Position numbers and translations under genes: made by a program. From positions 2,914,001 to 2,978,000 of the forward strand of contig CBDCWA010000004.1 of the NCBI GenBank assembly GCA_965223255.1: 64,000 bases of DNA. The letters run 5' to 3'. The notes under the pieces are model-generated. The model was not told where the DNA came from. It was given only the letters and a program-made list of their open reading frames with translations, and made no database searches. The DNA is from CBDCWA01 sp965223255. Its GTDB lineage: Bacteria > Pseudomonadota > Alphaproteobacteria > Rhizobiales > Hyphomicrobiaceae. Below, piece by piece: positions 55,502 through 63,349 of this stretch (the stretch's first letter is position 1; each line of letters starts with the position of its first letter).

Positions 55502-55649
55502 GATATTTGGCCTTGCATGCCGGCGCTTCAATTGCTCTAGCCTGGCAGGCAGGTGTCATGCGAGAAAGGTTCTAACGGCGATAATCAACGGCGATATGAA
55601 GGCTGCCAAAGCGCGTGATCATCCGGCAGATCGGAGGAGGAGAACTGGC

Positions 55650-56588
55650 GTGGAGTATACCGAATTGGGCAGAACAGGCATGCGCGTGAGCGTGGCAGGT
55701 CTTGGCTGCGGCGGACGCAGCAGGCTCGGACAGCGGACAGGAAAGTCACACGATGATTCGGTGCGATTGGTGCGCGAAGCCATCGATCTCGGTGTGAACT
55801 TTATCGACACGGCCCTAAATTACGGCACCGAGAAGATTGTTGGTGACGCGATCGGCGAGACTTCACGTGCCGACATCGTTGTTTCGACAAAGTCTGAAAT
55901 TCGAAGTGCCGACGGCCTATTGAGCCCGGCCGACCTGACAGCCAATTTGGAGCAGTCGTTGCGTAATCTGCAAACGGACTACGTCGACATATTCCATCTG
56001 CATGCAGTGCGCGACACGGATTTTCGTCACGCAGCTGATCACATTTTGCCGGTCCTACATCGCGAAGTAGAGCGCGGACGCATCCGAGCGATCGGCATCA
56101 CAGAGAGCGGCGGCGGCGATAAACAGCATGAAATGCTGACCAAGGCGATCGATAACGGTGCTTTTGATGTGATCATGGTTGCCTTCCACCTGATGCATCA
56201 GAATGCCAGTCGGACCCTCCTCCCGCGCGCCGAGACAGACCGAATTGGCACGCTTATGATGTGCGTGGTGCGCAATTTCTTTTCCAATCCCCAAAGCCTT
56301 GCCAGAGCAGTTGGTGAGCTTGTTGACAATGGTTCGCTGTCAGACAAGCTTATTGATCGCGAACGACCATTGGATTTCCTTGTCCACGCCACAGGAGCAA
56401 ACAGCCCCGTCGACGCGGCGTACCGTTTTGTGCGCCACACCCCTGGTGTGGACGTGGTCCTGTTCGGCACCGGAAGCCCAAAGCATATGGCGGACAACAT
56501 CACCTCTATTCTAAAGCCGCCATTGCCAAGTGAAGATGCGCAAAGAATCCGTGATCTGTTTGGCAATCTTATCGCTGTTGGACTATGA
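55650..56588 (+). CDS. aldo/keto reductase (312 aa)
   Basis: TIM-barrel NADPH-dependent oxidoreductase. Substrate side: VEYTELGRTGMRVSVAGLGCGG start, NFIDTALNYG with the catalytic Asp/Tyr region, VVSTKSEIRS with the Lys, and LQTDYVDIFHLHAV with the His. The cofactor segment comes near the C-terminus (VVLFGTGSPKHMADNITSIL). Start GTG 55650 after GGAGGAGGAGAAC; the open frame upstream is not used. Confidence 0.87.
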   Translation: MEYTELGRTGMRVSVAGLGCGGRSRLGQRTGKSHDDSVRLVREAIDLGVNFIDTALNYGTEKIVGDAIGETSRADIVVSTKSEIRSADGLLSPADLTANLEQSLRNLQTDYVDIFHLHAVRDTDFRHAADHILPVLHREVERGRIRAIGITESGGGDKQHEMLTKAIDNGAFDVIMVAFHLMHQNASRTLLPRAETDRIGTLMMCVVRNFFSNPQSLARAVGELVDNGSLSDKLIDRERPLDFLVHATGANSPVDAAYRFVRHTPGVDVVLFGTGSPKHMADNITSILKPPLPSEDAQRIRDLFGNLIAVGL

Positions 56589-56986
56589 CATTCCGCACAC
56601 CTGCGATCGCCGACAACCATAATGACTTGGCACAATCTGCAAACGGCCCTTGCTCCCTACCCGCAAAGGGCACAGCGAGGAGTGAAACGCGGGATACGAG
56701 CCCCGTCCATGGCGATGTGTTGACGGACAGAGATTCGGATGCAGCTCAAGTGTGCTTGGTTAACCACCCAATCCAGCTTGGCGAAGATTGGCCAGCAACA
56801 GATTGAATAAATCAACGGTGCGAAAACCGTCTTCTGTGCCCCATTTGCGTCAGGATGAGGTTGACCCAACGCGTGCAACCCGTATGCTCTAGCAACGGAA
56901 TTTCATTTGGGGGCGCGTTTATAAGACTCGGTCCGGTGTGACGAGTTCCAATCCTGAAAACTACGATGTCGTCTGGGAGAGCTACG
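56589..56986. other. intergenic region, no supported gene
   Basis: About 400 bases. A 73-residue frame at 56585-56806 overlaps the aldo/keto reductase stop codon by ATGA but has no ribosome binding site and reads without a clear fold or composition, so it is not called as a gene. Confidence 0.4.
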
Positions 56987-57859
56987 ATGCAAAACGCCTT
57001 GAAATGTATTTTTTTCAATATATTGGTGGTCGCACTCTCGTTTACGCAGGCCAGTGCCGAATCGTCGAAGCCGGACCTCGTAATCGATGCTTCATCGACC
57101 AGAATCAGCGGTGGCAGCCTATGCCAGGATGATGCGCTGTTTGGCGGCCTGGTTGTTATCAAGAACATTGGCAGCGTTTCGGCCGATCTTCGCCTGGACT
57201 TGGTCAATTCCTACATTGCGGTATATGTGCCACAGCATCCGGATCTGATTTACAAGAAGACCCGCAAAACGGCTATTCGCGCGTCGGAATCGCGCAGCTT
57301 TGTTTTCGAGGTTGGCCGCGGCAAGCGCAAGGCCAGGCGCGCCTATCAGTTATTCAGCCAGCCGGCTTACACTGGCGGTTTTCCAATCGAGCCCAACTGG
57401 TTAAACAAAACCGCCAAATACAAGAGCCAGATTATGGAAGTGCAGCGCATGCTGGTCCACCTTGCTTATGATTTGGAGAACTACGGTCCAAACAAGGATG
57501 GAGTCGACGGCATATGGCGCAATATCTCCACCAAGGCGTTGAGGCGCTTCCAGCGCAATGCGCGTCTGCCCATAGTCAATGGAAAGTGGAACGCAGCGAC
57601 TGGCGATGCGCTCGTCCGAATTTCCAAGCGCGAAGGCTACCAGTCGCCGGTTCAGCCGCAAAAGAAGGGTAAAAAGAACCCATTGCCGGCCGGCAAACGT
57701 CAGGTCACTGTTTTTGCAGTTGTTGATCCCTTTGATCGACTGGACGAAGCAGACGAATCCAATAACCTGTTTTCGACCGTAGTCACAGTGAACGATTGTC
57801 CGACCGAGGCGGAAAATCCACCTGCTGCCGCAAGCGAGAATTCCAACCCATCGAACTGA
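56987..57859 (+). CDS. secreted CARDB protein with inserted peptidoglycan-binding domain (290 aa)
   Basis: The signal peptide (CIFFNILVVALSFTQASA) is followed by the first half of a CARDB adhesion-type beta sandwich (PDLVIDASSTRISGG to residue about 115), then a PG_binding_1 domain (about 128-205; SQIMEVQRMLVHLAYD, DGVDGIWRNISTKALRRFQRN), a Lys-rich linker, and the closing CARDB strands (VTVFAVVDPFDRLDEADESNN). Two cysteines (SLCQDD near 50, NDCPTE near the end) may join the halves. Start ATG 56987. A strong terminator follows. Confidence 0.75.
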   Translation: MQNALKCIFFNILVVALSFTQASAESSKPDLVIDASSTRISGGSLCQDDALFGGLVVIKNIGSVSADLRLDLVNSYIAVYVPQHPDLIYKKTRKTAIRASESRSFVFEVGRGKRKARRAYQLFSQPAYTGGFPIEPNWLNKTAKYKSQIMEVQRMLVHLAYDLENYGPNKDGVDGIWRNISTKALRRFQRNARLPIVNGKWNAATGDALVRISKREGYQSPVQPQKKGKKNPLPAGKRQVTVFAVVDPFDRLDEADESNNLFSTVVTVNDCPTEAENPPAAASENSNPSN

Positions 57860-57896
57860 CGACACTAACCGTCGCCATGCGATCGTTCGAATACAC

Positions 57897-57927
57897 AAAA
57901 CGGCTGGTGCATTTGCCAGCCGTTTTT
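57897..57927 (+). terminator. Rho-independent terminator
   Basis: Perfect 11-bp stem AAAACGGCTGG (57897-57907) and CCAGCCGTTTT (57916-57926), 8-base loop, then T residues to 57927. It lies 37 bases after the stop codon of the CARDB gene and closes that transcript. Also works in reverse, with a 5' A-run. Confidence 0.9.
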
Positions 57928-58088
57928 ATTCGCCGCCGGCTCAAGAAGTGATCTGATAATTTACCAAAAATTTACCATAAGCCACTATCAGACTCTCAAT
58001 TCAGCACGCGGATGGACAGCATGCAGACATGCTGACCGTCAGCAAAAACTGAATTTGAACAGTACGTTATTGTATTTGCGGTGGTATT

Positions 58089-58451
58089 ATGTCGTTTCCG
58101 AACGCCGGCGTGGCGAGCCGTGACGCGCTCATTTACTTAACGCCCGACCGTACCAACGATTGTGCGCAAAATAATTCCGAATGCCGGTCTGGCATACCGG
58201 GAAGCGGTGCCCAAGCTGCAACGGCCCAGTTACTTCATCTGAGATGTTCGATACCGTGCACGATCCGCGATATTTCTGCCGGTGGTGCGCGGTTGACGAT
58301 ACAAAGCGCTCTCTACGTTCCAGATACCTTCCAGCTGTATGTTGAGATCGAACGCATAGTAGCCAGCTGCAGGGTTGTTTGGCGCCATTGCAATGAAGTT
58401 GGTGTTTGTTTCGTTGGCGAGCCCGTAGGGGCGTTGGCAAAGAGCGCGTAG
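58089..58451 (+). CDS. PilZ-domain protein, c-di-GMP receptor candidate (120 aa)
   Basis: A single PilZ domain fills the C-terminal two thirds: CTIRDISAGGARLTI is the DxSxxG c-di-GMP motif, followed by the beta-barrel strands LYVEIERIVASCRVVWRHCNEVGVCF. The N-terminal 45 residues are low-motif and no RxxxR half-motif is visible before DISAGG, so ligand binding needs a check. The region lies in a cluster with a second PilZ gene and a diguanylate cyclase. Confidence 0.75.
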   Translation: MSFPNAGVASRDALIYLTPDRTNDCAQNNSECRSGIPGSGAQAATAQLLHLRCSIPCTIRDISAGGARLTIQSALYVPDTFQLYVEIERIVASCRVVWRHCNEVGVCFVGEPVGALAKSA

Positions 58452-58576
58452 CACGGGCCTGGTATATGCACCAGGAATTACTTCGCACTTGTAAATGCCG
58501 ATGATCAATGGACCACCAGCAAGGCACACCTTGTTGGATAACAAATCATAAACTTTTCCCGTGATATTGTGGAGGC

Positions 58577-58679
58577 GTAGAGGGGCCACAATACCCTGGG
58601 CATTACGCCGGAACTACAACGTCGGCTAAGTCTGACATGTATCCTATTAGTTCTAGCCCAATGCCCCAATCATGTCAGA
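58577..58679 (+). promoter_or_regulatory. leader-like structured repeat, copy A
   Basis: First of two copies that share a 28-base identical core (58598-58625) and equal spacing to a downstream ATG. Possible pairings: GTCGG (58621-58625) with CTGAC (58632-58636), and TCTGACATG (58631-58639) with CATGTCAGA (58671-58679), which contains the ATG at 58672. The two helices share bases and exclude each other, as in riboswitch-like leaders. Copy B is at 61302-61403. Confidence 0.5.
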
Positions 58680-58890
58680 TCCAGCAATAATCCATAAAAC
58701 GCTCAATTCGGATGACCCGCCCAAGGAAGTGGTTCGCCGCAATTGCGATGCTGTGACTGCCAGGCTCATCCCGGCAGCAGGCGCCTTCTCTATAGATCAT
58801 CTTGTGGACCGACGAATACAACGCAGTCGCCCCATTTGCTGTCCGGATGGCGCCAGTAATGGTGTCATCAGCAATTTGGGACATATGTAG
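58672..58890 (+). CDS. small protein, paralogue of the one after copy B (72 aa)
   Basis: Its first 30 residues match the frame at 61396 at 12 positions (MSD, SDDP, RRN-like positions), with synonymous third-position changes between the DNA copies, which supports coding. It has no Shine-Dalgarno site and lies inside the conserved leader-like repeat. It ends one base before the next start (58892), so it may be translationally linked to the PilZ gene. Function unknown. Confidence 0.4.
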   Translation: MSDPAIIHKTLNSDDPPKEVVRRNCDAVTARLIPAAGAFSIDHLVDRRIQRSRPICCPDGASNGVISNLGHM

Positions 58891-58891
58891 G

Positions 58892-59398
58892 ATGAGCAAT
58901 ACGATGCAACCCCGCGTAAAGAGGCATGACTGTGACTGGCCTGCCATGTGTTTTGCGCCTGATGGCAGAAGTATAGCTGCACGTGTCCGTAATGTCTCCG
59001 AGCATGGCATGAAGCTTGAAGGCAACTTAGGACTCTTTGAGGGTGAGGCTATACAGCTTTGCCTCGATCAAATTGGTGTTTTCGATTGTCGAGTCGTTTG
59101 GTCAAAAAAACAGTCTGCAGGCGTGCAAATCCTCGACGAGCACAACCTGAGCGAAAGTGACGTCTCAGAGATTTGTCATTCTGTAATTTCATCTGCAGAA
59201 AGTAGATCCTTCGAACAACCAAGATCTGAACACTTCCAACCGCGGCCACAACCAATCTCGAACCGGGAAATTTCGTCAGCTGCAGTCGGGCCCACATTTC
59301 CGCAAAATAAAACAATTTGGCATAAGCTCGCTCAAGTCTCGCGCACAGTTTGGACAAAATTCGACACCAAGTTCGCGGCACTAATCAAGAATTCATAA
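58892..59398 (+). CDS. PilZ-domain protein with helical tail (168 aa)
   Basis: The PilZ domain is at the N-terminus: RHDCDWPAMC, ARVRNVSEHGMKLEGN (NxSxxG variant of the DxSxxG motif), and IGVFDCRVVWSKKQSAGVQIL. After it a Ser/Pro-rich linker and a short amphipathic tail (TIWHKLAQVSRTVWTKF) suggest membrane or protein contact. Start ATG 58892 (58904 also possible). The canonical RxxxR is not clear, so ligand binding is not certain. Confidence 0.75.
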   Translation: MSNTMQPRVKRHDCDWPAMCFAPDGRSIAARVRNVSEHGMKLEGNLGLFEGEAIQLCLDQIGVFDCRVVWSKKQSAGVQILDEHNLSESDVSEICHSVISSAESRSFEQPRSEHFQPRPQPISNREISSAAVGPTFPQNKTIWHKLAQVSRTVWTKFDTKFAALIKNS

Positions 59399-59549
59399 TT
59401 GATAATTAAGTAGCAAGCGGAACGATCACGATTGCCGAATAAATCTTTAGGCTGCAAGCACGTTATAGAATTGGCGCGGGCAGCTTTCGCAGACGTAGCA
59501 GATTTTTGCAACAAAGACTGGTTTCCACCAGTAAACAATTGGGGTTTCA

Positions 59550-60911
59550 ATGGGCATTACAGTTTGTCATAGTCTCTCGAGTAAAGAAACAAACACGAAA
59601 AAAATGACTAGATCGACCATCGCCAATTCCGTCGTTCCTGGCGGATCAGATGCCGCCTTATTGCAAACCATCCTGCAGAATTTTCCAGGTGGCATAGCCG
59701 TTTATGACGCAAATTTGCAGATGGTCATCTGTAATGAGCGTTTGAAGGAACTGCTGGAATATCCCGAAGCGCTCTTCGCCTCAGGCTACCCAACGCTTGA
59801 GGACGTCTATCGCTGCAACGCAAATCGTGGAGAATATGGACCGGGCGATCCGGAAAAGCAGGTTAGAGATCGCATTGCTCTAGCGCGCAATGGAATAGGA
59901 CATACGTTTGAACGCGTCCGGCCAAATGGTACCGTCCTAGAGGTTCGCGGCACGCCTCTGCCGGGAGGTGGTTTCGTAACGGTCTACCTCGACATAACTG
60001 AACAACGCGCCAATGCGCAAAATCTACAAACGGTTGTCGACAACTTCCCCGGCGGTATTTCTGTGTTCGATCAAGACATGCGTATGGTCTTGTGCAACGA
60101 ACGACAGAAGAAGATGCTCGATTATCCAGCGGATCTGTTTGAGAACGGCCATCCAAGCCTGGAGGAAGTGTTCCGATTTAATGCCAGTCGTGGCGAATAC
60201 GGTCCCGGCGATGTTGAGGAATTAGTGGCCATACGGATGGAACGCGCCAACAGAGGAGAGGAGCATTGTATCGACCGGACGAGACCTAATGGCCGGATTC
60301 TGGAAATTAGGGGGGTGCCTCTAGAAGGTGGCGGTTTTGTTTCCACCTATATCGACGTGACAGAGCAGAGAAAATCACAGGCTCAAATTGCTCACATGGC
60401 ACACCACGATCCGCTGACCGATCTGCCGAACCGTGCACTGTTCGACGATAGACTAGAAGCAAACCTAGCCCGCGCCGCTCGCGGTGAAGTCTTAGCAGTC
60501 CTCTATTTGGATTTAGATAAGTTTAAGCCAGTGAACGATGAGTTGGGGCACGCTGCAGGAGATCATGTCCTAAAGATCACCGCATCACGTCTGAAGGACT
60601 GCACGCGGGCAACAGACACGGTCGCACGATTGGGTGGTGATGAGTTTGCGATCATCCAGGTTAACTTAAAAGATCCCAGTGATGCTTCTCGACTTGCAGA
60701 GCGCATCATTCGTTCAATGTCTGAACCCATAGCGTTCGAACGCAAAGATATTTGCATTGGAACAAGTATTGGAATTGCCGTCGCCCCGGTCGATGGAGAT
60801 AGTTCAGCTGAGATACTCAGAAAGGCTGACTCGGCTCTCTACCGAGCAAAGCGCACTCTTCGCGGAACGCATCAGTATTTCAACAAAGCTTTGCAGGACA
60901 GGTTGCCCTAG
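59550..60911 (+). CDS. PAS-PAS-GGDEF diguanylate cyclase (453 aa)
   Basis: Enzyme that makes c-di-GMP from two GTP. Two tandem PAS-7 domains (about 35-150 and 155-270) are close duplicates, each beginning (V/I)LQNFPGGI or VVDNFPGGI and holding RGEYGPGD, a segment common in alphaproteobacterial PAS-7 proteins. The GGDEF domain (about 290-450) has the intact LGGDEFAI near residue 362 and the inhibitory RATD site five residues before. No EAL domain. Its likely receptors are the two PilZ proteins upstream. Confidence 0.92.
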   Translation: MGITVCHSLSSKETNTKKMTRSTIANSVVPGGSDAALLQTILQNFPGGIAVYDANLQMVICNERLKELLEYPEALFASGYPTLEDVYRCNANRGEYGPGDPEKQVRDRIALARNGIGHTFERVRPNGTVLEVRGTPLPGGGFVTVYLDITEQRANAQNLQTVVDNFPGGISVFDQDMRMVLCNERQKKMLDYPADLFENGHPSLEEVFRFNASRGEYGPGDVEELVAIRMERANRGEEHCIDRTRPNGRILEIRGVPLEGGGFVSTYIDVTEQRKSQAQIAHMAHHDPLTDLPNRALFDDRLEANLARAARGEVLAVLYLDLDKFKPVNDELGHAAGDHVLKITASRLKDCTRATDTVARLGGDEFAIIQVNLKDPSDASRLAERIIRSMSEPIAFERKDICIGTSIGIAVAPVDGDSSAEILRKADSALYRAKRTLRGTHQYFNKALQDRLP

Positions 60912-61301
60912 TCAGATACGCTCTGCTTTTTCAAGCCGACGGTTAGCCAATAGACACAAGATTTCGCTCGCGCATTCTGATCTTGCGGGCCGCCGCGGAT
61001 CAGCGCCAGCGGGTGTGTGCAACACGTTGTGTATCGCAAGCGGCCGCCACCTACATCGGCTCAGCTGGTTAGATCATTATACCTTCCAATCCGCAATATG
61101 GAGTTCTGTCAGCGGATCCAAGCAGGTATTGTTGCGTTGCGTGACTTGCGCCGAGACCTCACGCCGCAGGTCTTATTTCACACTTAGAAACTGACCAACA
61201 ACCCGATAGTGCTTGCAGTTGGATAATAATTCTAGCTCCGCGACCAATGCACATCGTCGCGGATAATGAATCGTAAACATATCGCATGGTATTGTAATCA
61301 T
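60912..61301. other. intergenic region, nothing recognised
   Basis: About 390 bases after the cyclase gene and before leader-like copy B. No protein-like frame or hairpin with a T-tract stands out. Confidence 0.35.
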
Positions 61302-61403
61302 GTAGAGGGGCACGATGCCCCGGGCATTACGCCGGAACTACAACGTCGGTTAAATCCGACATGCAAATTCGCAGTTCCAGCCTAAAGCCCAACTCATGTC
61401 AGA
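61302..61403 (+). promoter_or_regulatory. leader-like structured repeat, copy B
   Basis: Second copy. Stems seen: GGGGCA (61307-61312) with TGCCCC (61316-61321), GTCGG (61345-61349) with CCGAC (61356-61360), and TCCGACATG (61355-61363) against CATGTCAGA (61395-61403) with one mismatch. In copy A the second stem uses G-U and the third is perfect; here it is the other way round. The start codon at 61396 lies in the third stem. Confidence 0.5.
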
Positions 61404-61788
61404 TCTCATAACATACTATTTGCCGTTCATTTCGGACGACCCGTTCGAGAAAAGGGTTGGTCGTAATGATGTTGCTGCAGTAGCCCGTGGGAAAAGATCT
61501 GAACGCGCGCTTGAAGTGCGAGCAACAGGTCACGTCAATTCGATCGATGACCAATCCTACCGGCTTACGCCCACTGGCCCCGAGGTAAGCCGCGAGGCAA
61601 CCAATCACGCAATCCTGACGCTGTCCGTGTTGGTTCAATCGAATGCTTGCGTGGCTTTTCACGCTCCTTGCGCAACGCAGGTAGAACGCCGGCTAGGCCC
61701 ATCACCTATGCTGGCTGTAACCGCTATCACCAATGATGCTCATGTCGGCGGACGAATGTGCTGCCCGGCAAGCCTTAGCGCGTTTTGA
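61396..61788 (+). CDS. unknown protein behind leader-like copy B (130 aa)
   Basis: Related in its first 30 residues to the short frame at 58672. The rest is not recognised: Ala/Val-rich with four cysteines (SNACVAF, HAPCATQ, RMCCPA), no signal peptide and no transmembrane segment. No Shine-Dalgarno site. It could be a decaying paralogue; codon pattern in the first third supports past or present translation. Confidence 0.4.
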   Translation: MSDLITYYLPFISDDPFEKRVGRNDVAAVARGKRSERALEVRATGHVNSIDDQSYRLTPTGPEVSREATNHAILTLSVLVQSNACVAFHAPCATQVERRLGPSPMLAVTAITNDAHVGGRMCCPASLSAF

Positions 61789-61837
61789 CTTCAAGGTCGG
61801 TCGTTCCAATCAACCATAAATCAGTAGGAAACCAGCT

Positions 61838-62071
61838 ATGCACACTGAACATAAGAAGCAACTTGATGAGCTTGTCGCCAAATCCTCGCGCCCGATGACC
61901 GTTTTATGGACCGGCGAAGCACCGGGTCGCTGCACCCGTTGCCGTCAACCTGTATCACCCGGTGAGCGCGCTGTTCTTGCATGCGGTGGCGCCCAGGTGC
62001 CGGGCTGCAAGTCTTGCATTGGCACGATCGTGAACCTCTACCGTCGCCCTTACGACCGCCGCCGCCGCTAA
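61838..62071 (+). CDS. small zinc-ribbon-like protein (77 aa)
   Basis: Four-cysteine pattern CTRC (residues about 28-31) then CKSC (about 54-57) spaced as in zinc ribbons; a further Cys sits in LACGG. The charged ends (HKKQLDELVAK and RRPYDRRRR) suggest nucleic acid contact. Start ATG 61838 after AGGAAACC. Unknown role; not linked to a neighbour by direction or spacing. Confidence 0.6.
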   Translation: MHTEHKKQLDELVAKSSRPMTVLWTGEAPGRCTRCRQPVSPGERAVLACGGAQVPGCKSCIGTIVNLYRRPYDRRRR

Positions 62072-62145
62072 GTCTACGGTCTTGACAGAAGGGTCGGGAG
62101 AGCCTTGCATGTCGTCACTGGCAATCGTCAATGCCGACGCTGCAT

Positions 62146-63210
62146 TTACGGCGTGTCGCTCTTGAGCCTTTGTATTTGCATATTTGCAAGAAACGGAACC
62201 AGCGGGTGGACGCCCATCTCCACGAAAGCTGGCATGTCAAACGCGACAAGTGCATCGCGTTGTTCGGGCGACAGCGCGAATTTGGCAGCAAACGCGGCGG
62301 CATCACTTACATATGCCGCTCTGGCATCATCCTCATGGGCCAGCGCATGCAGCGCCGATGTCAGCGAGACGACTTCCGGCTTGATCGAAGGATAGTGTGC
62401 GCCGCTACGTTCGGGCTTTACCTCACTGGTCCAGCCAAGCGAAGCATAATTGTGATGCCAACTTGGATCCATTGAAACCACATCAGGCGTACGTTCGCCA
62501 AGCGCGCCTGCAGCACACGCCCAGCATCGCAGTTCAATATTTCCCGTTTGGTCGAGCTCGCCCTCGTCATAACCGATGAGCGACTTGAGATTTCCGGCAG
62601 CCAGCTTTGCAAGCAGGGCATTGTCCCATTCAAGTTCAGGCTCGGAATATCTGTCCGTGCCTGGGAAGTGAGACATGCCGCCGCTCGCCAGGACAACCGT
62701 CTTCAGACCAAGGGCCGTTACGGTCCGGGCGATTGCCTGGCCGAATTGATAACACCGTTCCATCGTCGGTTGCGGCGGCAGATAGGCATTGACATAGATC
62801 GGCAGGATCGGCGCCTTATGCCCAAGATGTGTCAATGGAATGCCAATAGCGTAATCAATCTTCGCCGTACTGGAAAATGCAGGATCGAAGTTCTGTCGAT
62901 AGAGTTGCCGCACGATCTCGAAGGCCGTCTCGCTTGGAATTTTCCAATGAAAGTCATGTCCGGCAAATGAGCCGCTGGCCTCGCCGCCGACATGAACGGT
63001 GAATGGCGGTGCCGTCGTATGGAAAAACTGTTCGACATGATCATTCGAGAAAATGATCCACAGATCGGGCTCAAGGGCGCGCAGGCGCTCACCAAGGTCC
63101 GCCGCGACACGCTTGACCTGATCCACGGTCTCTCGGTCTTCGCTTTCTGGCAGCGTGAAGAATTGCGGCGCATGCGGCAGCATGGCGCCACCAACGATTG
63201 TCGAGATCAT
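62146..63210 (-). CDS. class III extradiol ring-cleavage dioxygenase, LigB-type (354 aa)
   Basis: Second LigB-like enzyme, related to that at 28672. N-terminal VGGAMLPHAPQFFTLPESED and IFSNDHVEQFFHTTAPP give likely iron-ligand His residues, followed by the family's LTHLGHKAPILPIYVNAYLPPQPT box. Start ATG 63210 with AAGGAGAACAACC before it; an in-frame upstream start at 63246 is less likely. It is divergent from a dihydroxyphthalate-decarboxylase-like gene 139 bases away, a sensible enzyme pair. Confidence 0.85.
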   Translation of the reverse strand: MISTIVGGAMLPHAPQFFTLPESEDRETVDQVKRVAADLGERLRALEPDLWIIFSNDHVEQFFHTTAPPFTVHVGGEASGSFAGHDFHWKIPSETAFEIVRQLYRQNFDPAFSSTAKIDYAIGIPLTHLGHKAPILPIYVNAYLPPQPTMERCYQFGQAIARTVTALGLKTVVLASGGMSHFPGTDRYSEPELEWDNALLAKLAAGNLKSLIGYDEGELDQTGNIELRCWACAAGALGERTPDVVSMDPSWHHNYASLGWTSEVKPERSGAHYPSIKPEVVSLTSALHALAHEDDARAAYVSDAAAFAAKFALSPEQRDALVAFDMPAFVEMGVHPLVPFLANMQIQRLKSDTP

Positions 63211-63349
63211 GGTTGTTCTCCTTTCGAGCTGCAAGGCGAGCGTCATCAGGCATCACACCGGCTCTTCAATGGCTTCACACGGCGATTGGAACAAAGTATC
63301 GTGATGAATTCAAGCGGGCACATCCAGCATCAGCAGCGAGGACAATCTC

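Noticed and set aside
56585..56806. Small gene translationally coupled to the aldo/keto reductase
   Set aside because: Only the ATGA overlap supports it; no ribosome binding site, and composition is not protein-like.
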